A DNA stretch of 8,562 nt from Bacteroidota bacterium (GTDB lineage: Bacteria > Bacteroidota > Ignavibacteria > Ignavibacteriales > Ignavibacteriaceae): contig JADFGB010000032.1 in assembly GCA_022567875.1 (NCBI GenBank), positions 1 through 8,562 of the forward strand. Direction: 5' to 3'. The position numbers were made by a program, and so were the translations under genes. Under the pieces are notes generated by a model. The model was given only the letters and a program-made list of their open reading frames with translations. It did no database searches and had not been told where the DNA came from. Every line of letters begins with the position of its first letter. Within the stretch, counting starts at the first letter, position 1. This document shows positions 1 through 6,300 of the stretch, piece by piece.

Positions 1-85
1 AAAGAAACTTAACCTCATGTCTTTCTTTAACGGCGGTAATAAATATTTCCGACTTTGTTTTCTCATAATTTTTTAGTTTAACCAT
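1..85 (-). CDS. Unrecognised protein, N-terminal 28 codons only (runs off the left edge)
   Basis: An open frame starts with ATG at 85-83 and remains open to the window edge, giving 28 residues that begin MVKLKNYEKTKSEIF and contain many Lys and Glu. The start is supported by a good Shine-Dalgarno sequence (AAAAGGAG at 100-93) with a 7-base spacer, lying inside the lexA coding region. The gene overlaps the last 13 bases of lexA in another frame, so it is probably translated from the lexA mRNA and controlled by the same operator. That makes it a candidate SOS-regulated gene. Too little is present to recognise a family or assign a function. Reality of the gene is likely because of the SD plus overlap; its role is unknown. 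Confidence 0.6.
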   Translation of the reverse strand, partial: MVKLKNYEKTKSEIFITAVKERHEVKFL

Positions 86-714
86 CTTAACACTCCTTTT
101 ACTTTACCTATTATTCTAAAATCTTGTTCCGAATTTATTTCTATTGGTAGGTAATTTTTATTCTCAGGAATTAAACTTATTTTATTGTCCTTTTTCATAA
201 AAGTTTTAACGGTAACTTCTCCATCAACTAAGGCAACTATAATATCCGAGTTGTTGGCAGTTTGCTGCGGAATGATTAAAAGCAAATCATTTTCAATAAT
301 ACCTGCTTCAATCATGCTATCACCTTTTACTCTTAGTGCAAAACTATCTTCCTGGTCTCTTTTAAAAAACGAGGAATCTATAACTATAGTTCCATCAAGA
401 TTTTCGTATGATGTAATTGGTATGCCTGCTGCTACTCGCCCAACAATGGGAATCTCTTTAGAATTATTTAAAGTTCTATTTGTTGTTAAAGAATTTTGAT
501 CAAAAAGTACTGATATTCCTCGGCTAGTATTACTTTCAACATTTATATATCCTTTTTTTACCAATGCATCTATATGCCTTTTAACACCAAAAGTGGAAAC
601 AATATTAAAATTTTTTCCCATTTCTCTTAATGTTGGAGGATATCCGTTTATTTCTTTAAAATATTGTATGAAATTTAATATTTCTTGTTGTCTCTCAGTT
701 AATTTTTTTTTCAT
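73..714 (-). CDS. lexA: LexA-type SOS repressor / self-cleaving S24 peptidase
   Basis: This 213-aa protein has the usual LexA length and layout. Residues 1-70 are the winged-helix DNA-binding domain, beginning KKKLTERQQEIL and continuing through GYPPTLREMG to a helix resembling the LexA recognition region (VKRHIDALVKKGYI). Residues 88-213 are the S24 autoprotease domain. The cleavage site is Ala96-Gly97 in GRVAAGIPI, the nucleophile is Ser133 in GDSM and the general base is Lys170 in EVTVK. In known LexA proteins, RecA filaments trigger self-cleavage and release DNA-repair genes. The start is placed at 714 because a promoter and palindromic operator lie immediately upstream. The frame is open back to an ATG at 846, but that stretch crosses the promoter and the ilvE terminator. 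ATG 726 lies inside the operator and would leave almost no leader. No Shine-Dalgarno sequence is seen. Autoregulation is inferred from the operator. Confidence 0.93.
   Translation of the reverse strand: MKKKLTERQQEILNFIQYFKEINGYPPTLREMGKNFNIVSTFGVKRHIDALVKKGYINVESNTSRGISVLFDQNSLTTNRTLNNSKEIPIVGRVAAGIPITSYENLDGTIVIDSSFFKRDQEDSFALRVKGDSMIEAGIIENDLLLIIPQQTANNSDIIVALVDGEVTVKTFMKKDNKISLIPENKNYLPIEINSEQDFRIIGKVKGVLRWLN
93..100 (-). promoter_or_regulatory. Ribosome binding site inside the lexA 3' end
   Basis: The minus strand reads AAAAGGAG, then seven bases, then ATG at 85. It is the strongest Shine-Dalgarno match in this part of the window. It decides the start of the partial gene that overlaps the end of lexA. 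Confidence 0.6.
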
Positions 715-717
715 AGT

Positions 718-761
718 AGTGTTCATTTGTTTACTATAAATATAGTGAACAAATGAGCACT
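718..761. promoter_or_regulatory. 44-bp near-perfect palindrome, probable LexA operator
   Basis: The two halves of 718-761 are complementary at 19 of 22 pairs, with the axis between 739 and 740. The core arms read TTTGTTYACTATA and its complement TATAGTRAACAAA. The palindrome covers the spacer, the -10 box and the predicted transcription start of lexA, which is the expected place for an autoregulatory operator. The motif is neither the gammaproteobacterial CTG-N10-CAG box nor the Bacillus GAAC-N4-GTTC box. Binding by LexA is inferred from position and symmetry. Confidence 0.75.
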
Positions 762-767
762 TGTCAA
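739..767 (-). promoter_or_regulatory. lexA promoter, sigma-70 type
   Basis: Reading the minus strand, a perfect -35 box TTGACA (767-762) is followed by a 17-base spacer and a -10 box TATATT (744-739). Transcription should start near 732, giving a leader of about 18 bases before the ATG at 714. The -10 box lies in the centre of the palindromic operator, so a bound repressor would block RNA polymerase. Confidence 0.8.
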
Positions 768-810
768 GAGAAAAATAAATATATTTTAAAGAGATGAGTT
801 TTGTATGTTT

Positions 811-843
811 TAAAATAAAAAAGACGCTTTTAATAGCGTCTTT
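811..843 (-). terminator. Intrinsic terminator of ilvE
   Basis: A 9-bp stem (820-828 pairing with 835-843, core AAGACGCT/AGCGTCTT) with a 6-base loop is followed, in the minus-strand direction, by a T-rich run (TTTTATTTTA complementary to 811-820). It lies 27 bases past the ilvE stop codon and ahead of the lexA promoter. It therefore separates the two transcripts. Confidence 0.8.
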
Positions 844-870
844 CATTTAAAGGTAAAATGAATTTTGGGG

Positions 871-1956
871 TTATACTTCTATTTCTTCTTTATTAACTTC
901 TAACAACCAATTGTGTTTATCTTCAATTTTTAATGTATGCAATGAATTGAATTCTCTAAACAACTCTTCAGCCAGTTTGCTTGGCTGTCCGTTGTTAAGT
1001 GTCATCTCAATTCCTTTATAGGTTAGCCATCCAACAGGAGAAATAACAGCAGCGGTTCCGGTACCGAATACACTAACTAATGACCCATTGTTATATGCAT
1101 CAACAACCTCTTCCACATTTATCAACCTTTCGGTAACATTTAGTCCTTTGTCTTTTAAAATCTGTATCACAGATCTTCTTGTTATACCTGGGAGAATACC
1201 TCCTGTTAATTTTGGTGTAGCAATTTCATCTTTAAACTCAACAAAAATATTCATTGTCCCTACTTCTTCTATATACTTCTGCTCAATACCGTCTAACCAG
1301 AGTACTTGAGTAAATCCTTTCTCTTTTGCTTCTTTAGCTGCTAGTAGACTTGCTGCATAATTAGCAGGTGTTTTACATTCCCCCAAACCTTTTTTTACTG
1401 CTCTTACATAATCATCCTGCACAAGAATTTTTACAGGTTTAAATCCTTCAGGATAGTAAGCACTAACTGGAGATAATAAAATAAATAATTTGTAATCAGA
1501 CGAAGGTTTTACTCCTAAAAATGGATCGGCTCCATAAATAACAGGACGTATATATAATGATTCACCAGGATTGGTTGGGATCCAATCACTCTCAATAGAA
1601 ATTAATTCTGTTAATGCATGAAGTAAAAATTCTTCATCAACTTGAGGAATACATATTCTTTTAGCAGAATTATTTAATCTTTGAATGTGAGCTTGAGGTC
1701 TAAAAATTGTTGCTCTGCCATCTTCAGTTTTAAATGCTTTTAGTCCTTCAAAAATTGCCTGACCATAATGAATAAACATTGAACCAGGATGAATAGATAA
1801 GTTTTCAACATTTTTGATTACAGGATTATACCATCCTTTTTCAGGCGTGTAATCCATTTCAAAAATATTATCTGTGAATAATTTACCAAATCCTAACTTC
1901 TTGGGAAATTCAACTTTATTTGTTCTCTTTTTTATATTATATCTTATTTTTTCCAT
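871..1956 (-). CDS. ilvE: Branched-chain amino acid aminotransferase (class IV, PLP-dependent)
   Basis: The 361-aa protein catalyses the reversible last step of Leu/Ile/Val synthesis, moving the amino group from glutamate to the branched 2-oxo acids in the cytosol. It belongs to the longer BCAT branch that also contains the animal enzymes, not the shorter E. coli IlvE type. Recognisable motifs are FEGLKAF (69-75), RPVIYGADPFLGVKP (137-151), the PLP lysine Lys195 in GECKTPANY, EVGTMNIFVEF (231-241), GGILPGITRRSV (252-263) and the phosphate-binding GTGTAAVISPVG (298-309). The redox CXXC of mammalian mitochondrial BCAT is absent here; those positions are Ala and Ser. ATG 1956 is preceded by AAAAGG with a 5-base spacer, supporting the start. 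A structured leader with an intrinsic terminator lies upstream, so transcription attenuation is possible. A terminator follows, so the gene appears monocistronic. Confidence 0.93.
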   Translation of the reverse strand: MEKIRYNIKKRTNKVEFPKKLGFGKLFTDNIFEMDYTPEKGWYNPVIKNVENLSIHPGSMFIHYGQAIFEGLKAFKTEDGRATIFRPQAHIQRLNNSAKRICIPQVDEEFLLHALTELISIESDWIPTNPGESLYIRPVIYGADPFLGVKPSSDYKLFILLSPVSAYYPEGFKPVKILVQDDYVRAVKKGLGECKTPANYAASLLAAKEAKEKGFTQVLWLDGIEQKYIEEVGTMNIFVEFKDEIATPKLTGGILPGITRRSVIQILKDKGLNVTERLINVEEVVDAYNNGSLVSVFGTGTAAVISPVGWLTYKGIEMTLNNGQPSKLAEELFREFNSLHTLKIEDKHNWLLEVNKEEIEV

Positions 1957-1993
1957 AGTCGCCTTTTCTTTAATAATTCAATATCGTGACTTG

Positions 1994-2001
1994 CAAATAT
2001 A
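1994..2001 (-). promoter_or_regulatory. Possible ilvE-proximal promoter (Bacteroidota-like -7 box)
   Basis: The minus strand reads TATATTTG, an exact match to the TAnnTTTG -7 element known from Bacteroidota. It lies 38 bases ahead of the ilvE start and just past the terminator at 2031-2054. If used, ilvE would be transcribed independently of the upstream leader. In such AT-rich DNA the match could be chance, and no convincing upstream box accompanies it. Confidence 0.3.
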
Positions 2002-2012
2002 AAAATTTTCTA

Positions 2013-2054
2013 TAAAAAATAGAAAAAAAGTGCCCGGTGGAGGGCTACCGGGCA
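2013..2054 (-). terminator. Strong intrinsic terminator upstream of ilvE
   Basis: A GC-rich perfect 8-bp stem (TGCCCGGT at 2054-2047 pairing with ACCGGGCA at 2038-2031 on the minus strand) encloses the loop AGCCCTCC. It is followed by a C and then a long T-rich run (seven Ts, CTA, six Ts). It is oriented leftwards and sits 74 bases before the ilvE ATG. It could end the mlaE transcript, end a small RNA, or act as the expression platform of an ilvE leader. Confidence 0.85.
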
Positions 2055-2100
2055 TCCGAAAGATCCATTAAGGGGGGGTAATTCTTAATGAATCCCAGTA
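2020..2100 (-). ncRNA. Candidate structured RNA: ilvE attenuator/riboswitch-like leader or ~75-nt sRNA
   Basis: Downstream of a predicted promoter, the minus-strand RNA would begin near 2100 with UACUGGG. It then forms a 10-bp hairpin (2093-2084 pairing with 2072-2063, one G-U pair) whose 11-base loop holds six Cs. A short linker leads into the GC-rich terminator hairpin, whose loop is AGCCCUCC. The first seven bases (2100-2094) can also pair with CCCGGUA (2052-2046), which is the left arm of the terminator, giving an alternative fold that would prevent termination. This promoter, alternative-pairing and terminator layout matches a transcription attenuator for ilvE. The two C-rich loops would equally suit an sRNA that binds Shine-Dalgarno regions. 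I do not recognise a known riboswitch class. The hairpins are seen directly; the function is inferred. Confidence 0.5.
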
Positions 2101-2105
2101 ATTGT

Positions 2106-2134
2106 AACATAATATTTACCTGGCACATAGTCAA
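2106..2134 (-). promoter_or_regulatory. Promoter for the structured RNA upstream of ilvE
   Basis: The minus strand has TTGACT (2134-2129), a 17-base spacer and TATGTT (2111-2106), a good -35 with a moderate -10. Transcription would start near 2099-2100, just before the first hairpin. The spacing equals that of the clear lexA promoter in this window, which supports the call. Confidence 0.55.
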
Positions 2135-2169
2135 TACTTTTATAAAAAAATTAAGATTAAAAATTAATT

Positions 2170-2940
2170 TTAAAAAAGTAGCATCCAAAGTAAATAATCT
2201 GATATTAATATTAGTGTAGCTGAAAGTACAAATGAACGAATAGTTGCTTTACCCACACCTTCTGCTCCTCCAGTAGTCCTAAAACCAATATGACATCCTA
2301 ATAAAGCAGTAATGCCACCAAAGATTAAAGCCTTTACCAAACCAGCAATAAGGTCAGAAAAATGAAAAAACCTGCTTACAGACTGAAAAAAAACATTAAA
2401 TGATAATCCTAAAAAAAAATTTGAAACAATATAAGAACCGGCAACAGCAATAACAATTGCAAAAATAGCAAGTACAGGCATAACCAAAACTGATGCTAAG
2501 AATCTAGGCATAGCTAAGTATCTTATAGGATCAATTGCCATTGTTTTAAGAGCATCAATTTGTTCAGTTACTTTCATAGTACCAAGCTCTGCCGCTATTG
2601 AAGCACCGACTCTACCAGCAATTACAATTCCTGTAAGCACAGGGCTGAGTTCGGTAATGATAGCACGGCTTGTTGCTCCACCAAGTAAAGATATTGGAGC
2701 TATACCCTTAAGCTGATATGCTGCCTGCCAAGCTGCGACTGCCCCTGTAAATACTGCTATTATAAGAACAAGTGGAAGTGAGTTAACACCTATTTGTTCC
2801 ATTTGAAAAAAAATTAATTTCCTGCTTTTAGTAATGTGTGTAAAGCTTTTTATTATTCCCCAAAACAGATTAAAGACCTGACCTATTTCCTGGAAAAAAC
2901 TTAGGGCTTTTTTACCTATAATTTCAAATAAATATGACAT
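2170..2940 (-). CDS. mlaE: MlaE/YrbE-family ABC transporter permease
   Basis: This 256-aa inner-membrane protein is the permease of an MCE/Mla-type lipid transporter. Such systems move phospholipids between the inner and outer membranes, together with an MlaF ATPase and an MlaD substrate-binding protein. The family signature is clear at residues 97-134 (ELSPVLTGIVIAGRVGAS, then AAELGTMKVTEQIDALKTM). A second conserved stretch lies at 215-238 (GCHIGFRTTGGAEGVG). Hydrophobic segments are visible near residues 54-75, 96-118, 148-175, 198-217 and 236-256. Length is normal. No mlaF or mlaD lies beside it: ilvE is downstream past a terminator, and the upstream neighbour is divergent. Partners must therefore be encoded elsewhere. 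ATG 2940 has no obvious Shine-Dalgarno sequence, but it is preceded by a plausible promoter and a palindrome that may regulate it. The exact lipid substrate cannot be read from sequence. Confidence 0.9.
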   Translation of the reverse strand: MSYLFEIIGKKALSFFQEIGQVFNLFWGIIKSFTHITKSRKLIFFQMEQIGVNSLPLVLIIAVFTGAVAAWQAAYQLKGIAPISLLGGATSRAIITELSPVLTGIVIAGRVGASIAAELGTMKVTEQIDALKTMAIDPIRYLAMPRFLASVLVMPVLAIFAIVIAVAGSYIVSNFFLGLSFNVFFQSVSRFFHFSDLIAGLVKALIFGGITALLGCHIGFRTTGGAEGVGKATIRSFVLSATLILISDYLLWMLLF

Positions 2941-2962
2941 ATAATTTTGTGTTGAGTTTATG

Positions 2963-2985
2963 ATATAAATTTACAAAATTTATAT
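2963..2985. promoter_or_regulatory. Perfect 23-bp palindrome at the mlaE transcription start; possible operator
   Basis: Arms ATATAAATTT (2963-2972) and AAATTTATAT (2976-2985) are perfectly complementary around a 3-base centre. The palindrome begins at the predicted start of transcription of the mlaE-like gene, where a bound repressor would block polymerase. As RNA it would form a weak all-AU hairpin at the 5' end. No regulator can be named from the sequence. Confidence 0.45.
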
Positions 2986-2992
2986 TCATTAT

Positions 2993-3020
2993 TTTATATT
3001 TTATACTCTATTTCTGGCAA
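2993..3020 (-). promoter_or_regulatory. Candidate promoter of the mlaE-like gene
   Basis: The minus strand carries TTGCCA (3020-3015), a 16-base spacer and TATAAA (2998-2993), each box differing from the sigma-70 consensus at one base. Transcription would start near 2986, leaving a leader of about 45 bases. The surrounding DNA is very AT-rich, so chance matches to the -10 box are common. Confidence 0.45.
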
Positions 3021-3241
3021 AGAAAATTGATTTTTGCTCAATTTAAGATAATTTAAAAAAAACATTCACATTGAGACAATTTATAATGAAAATTAAATGA
3101 ATTTTCTTATATCTTTTTGATGTAGAAAGAAAAATATATTGAAAATTTTATCTTAAAATAATTGAAAATAGGCCATAATTGATGTTTTCTGATAATTCAT
3201 TCTACTGAAATAACAACTATTATTACTTTTTTTTACGTGAC

Positions 3242-3312
3242 TTTTAGTTTCTATATATTTTTAGTACGATTATTGCGGTACTTTTAGTAATTTTACATAA
3301 ACATTACATAAA
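3242..3312 (+). repeat. Short direct repeats upstream of the hybrid kinase gene
   Basis: TTTTAGT occurs three times (3242-3248, 3259-3265, 3282-3288). TTACATAAA occurs twice with an 11-base period (3293-3301 and 3304-3312), about one helical turn apart. The second copy abuts the ATG. Such repeats can be tandem regulator-binding sites, but in AT-rich DNA they may be coincidental. Confidence 0.35.
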
Positions 3313-6300
3313 TGGGAAAAACTACAGAAAAATTACGAGCTTTCACCCGTGAAGGTTACTTATCTAACGTTATTGATAAGGCACCAATAGGAATAATAAC
3401 GTTCTCTTCTGATTGGAAAATAGATTACATAAATGACAGCTATTTAAAATTTGCAAACATTTATAACTTAAAATCCAAAAATCTTTTTGGTAAGAATATC
3501 ATATCTGAATTTTCTGATTACGACAATAAATTAATAAATGATATAAAATCACTGGCTGACGGAAATTATTTTGAAAGAGAAATAAAGACAAATAAAGGAA
3601 TTAATAACTATTCTATTACATTAATTGTTAAGGGTGCACCTATTTGGGAACAGGATCAAATTGCAGGGGGTATTTTATTATTTGAAGATTCAAAAATATT
3701 TTTAGAAACTCAGCAGAAAGAAAATCTCCGTTCCAGTTACTTACAGAATTTTATTAATGCACAAGATGGGTATCATTTAATTGCAGATACTTCTGGAAAT
3801 ATTTTATATACTTTTGGAACAGGGTTAAAAGATTTTTATATCGATTTATCAGGTAATGAAAAATTAACAATTTCTGTTCTAAATAATTTTTCTGATAAAT
3901 TTCAGCCTGCTATAAACAAACTAAAAAAATCAAAAGAAAGAGTTACATTTAACTTTCAAAGTGGTGATTCAATACTACAAACAGTAATCAATCCTTTCTT
4001 AGATAGAAGAGAACAAATCAAACTAATTTTTATATCGATAATAGATATTTCTGACAAGATTACAGAAAAGAACAGGTTAAAAAGAGATGGTGAAAAATTA
4101 GATGCTGAAAAAGAGTTGTTCAAAGAAGAAAAAGAAAAACTAAATGAACAAATCAACAAACTTAAAAAACAGGATGAAGAGCTTAATAAAAATATTGAAA
4201 TTCTGAATGCGGAGAAAAAAGAATTACTTAACTACCAACATTTAGTTGAGTCTGTAATTGATGCGGTATTTACTGTAGATTTAAAAGGGAAAGTAATCTT
4301 TTGGAATAAATCATCAGAAGAATTATTCGGTTATACAAAGAGCCAAATTTATAATAAATTCTTCGGGCGTGTTTTAGGTCTTTTTGATTTGGAATATTTT
4401 GAAGCTTTAATAGAAGAATTAAAAGAAAATAAATCAATAACCAAAAATATTACAGTTTATAAAAACGAAGGACAAAAAGAAACCATTGAAGCTAAGTTTA
4501 CATTTACCGGTGAAGAAAAAGATTCCGTGTTTATTTTCTGTACAAATGTAACACATTGGGTAAATGAATATGGCAAACTAAAAATTGAAGAAGAAAAATA
4601 TAGAAACATTGTTGCTAATACTAATAGAAGTATCTGCAACATAGATAAAGAGGGTCTTTTTGTTTATGTAAATAAAATATTTTGCAAATCATTATACTTA
4701 ACTAAAGATAAAATATTAGGGAAAAACATAAATGATTTTATTGATTATGATTCTTTCAGTTCGGATAATTTTAATATAAAATCGTTGAATGAAAATTCAA
4801 TAACTGTAACTGAACTTCCGTTCTTAACTGGTGATAAAAATAAAGTAAAATTTATTATCAAATTTCATCCTATACTTGATGATAATTTAAAAGTGAAATA
4901 TTTCAATTGTTATTTCACAGACATAACTTCTAAAGAAGCAATTGATAAAGAACTGCAACTTTTCAGTTCAATTTTTAATTCGTCAAATGACGGTATTGCT
5001 TTAATAAGAGACAACAATTTTGAATTAGTCAATACTTCTTTTGCTAATATTTTTGGATATGAAAGCGGAAAGGATCTTTTAGGATTAAACTTTTTATCGT
5101 TAACAGATGAAAAAGATTCGAAAAAAGTAGGTGAATATTTAAAATTAATAAAAGGTGGTGATAAATTATATACTAAGTTTGAATTTTTAGCAAGACAAAA
5201 AGATAAAGCTAATTTTTATTGCGAAGCTTCTGCTTCGGTATTTGATGTTAACAACATAAAATATTTGGTTATAATAGCTAGAGATATAACAGAGAAAAAA
5301 CGTTCGCAGGAAATAATTAAAAGATCGGAAGAAAAATTTAGAAATATAACCGAAAACATAGATGACTTTTTATATACTTTTGAAAAAATAGGAAAAAGTT
5401 TAAGACCTGTTTTTTATACTGCATCGGTTGAAAAAATTACTCATTACACTCAGGATGATTTTTTGAATGATGGAAAAATGCTTTTAAAAATTATTCACCC
5501 TGATGACTTTGCAGATGTTAAAAAGAAGATGAGGAATCTATTTAAAAGCCGTATCCAAGTTTCAGGAGAAATTGAGTTCCGTATAATAAGTAAGTTCGGA
5601 AATGTTGTTTGGGTAAGGAACAAACTAAATATTGTAAGGAATTCTAAAGGAGAAATTCAAAAATTATATGGACTTGTTACTGATATTTCTTTGAGGAAAA
5701 AAGCTGAACTAGAACTAAAAAAATCCAGCGATAAATTAGTTAAACTTAATGAAACCAAGGACAGATTTATTGAAATTATATCTCACGATTTAAGAACACC
5801 ATTCAGCTCCGTTGTTGGTTTTACTGACTTACTCTTAAATGATAAGGAATTAAATGAAGAAGAAAAAACACAATACATAAAGTATATCCAAGAATCCGCA
5901 AACTCAATGTTGGCTTTGGTCAATTCACTGCTTGATTGGACTAGGCTGCAAACAGGCAGGGTGCGTTTTGAACCGGATAGATGTAATATTAAAGAGATTA
6001 TTAATTCATCAATAAGTTTGATGTCAGGTGTTGCACTACAGAAAAATATTAAATTAGTTGAAAAAATAGACGAAGACACTAACGTATTTATAGATAAAGA
6101 TTTGATACAACAGGTATTTAACAATCTTCTTTCAAATGCAATAAAATTTACAAATGAAGACGGAGAGATTATAATTTCCAAACGTCCATTTGATAAATCA
6201 AGATTCATTGAATTTTCTGTAAAGGATAATGGCATTGGAATTAAAGAAGAAAATATTGACAAGCTATTTAATGTAGATACAAAATATACATCAGAAGGTA

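Larger units (their letters stand above)
2941..3311. other. 371-base divergent intergenic region between mlaE and the hybrid kinase
   Basis: This very AT-rich stretch separates divergent starts. The left third holds the mlaE promoter candidate and palindrome. The middle (about 3021-3230) shows no convincing gene, hairpin terminator or promoter; a TATTAT at 3218-3223 lacks a good -35 box. The right end carries short direct repeats described separately. No RNA gene is recognised. Confidence 0.7.

Noticed and set aside
185..499. Plus-strand open frame of 104 codons opposite lexA
   Set aside because: It is fully antisense to a well-supported LexA domain, with no ribosome binding site or recognisable protein.
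724..726. ATG at 726 as lexA start, four codons upstream of 714
   Set aside because: It lies inside the operator and only about six bases after the predicted transcription start. The frame from 714 begins directly with the typical LexA N terminus.
2041..2078. Possible G-quadruplex on the plus strand (GGG runs at 2041-2043 and 2050-2052, and seven Gs at 2072-2078)
   Set aside because: One loop would need to be about 19 bases, and the same bases are better explained by two hairpins on the other strand.
3263..3282. Inverted repeat AGTAC/GTACT upstream of the kinase as an operator or terminator
   Set aside because: It has only 5-bp arms around a 10-base centre, with no T-run, and is expected by chance.
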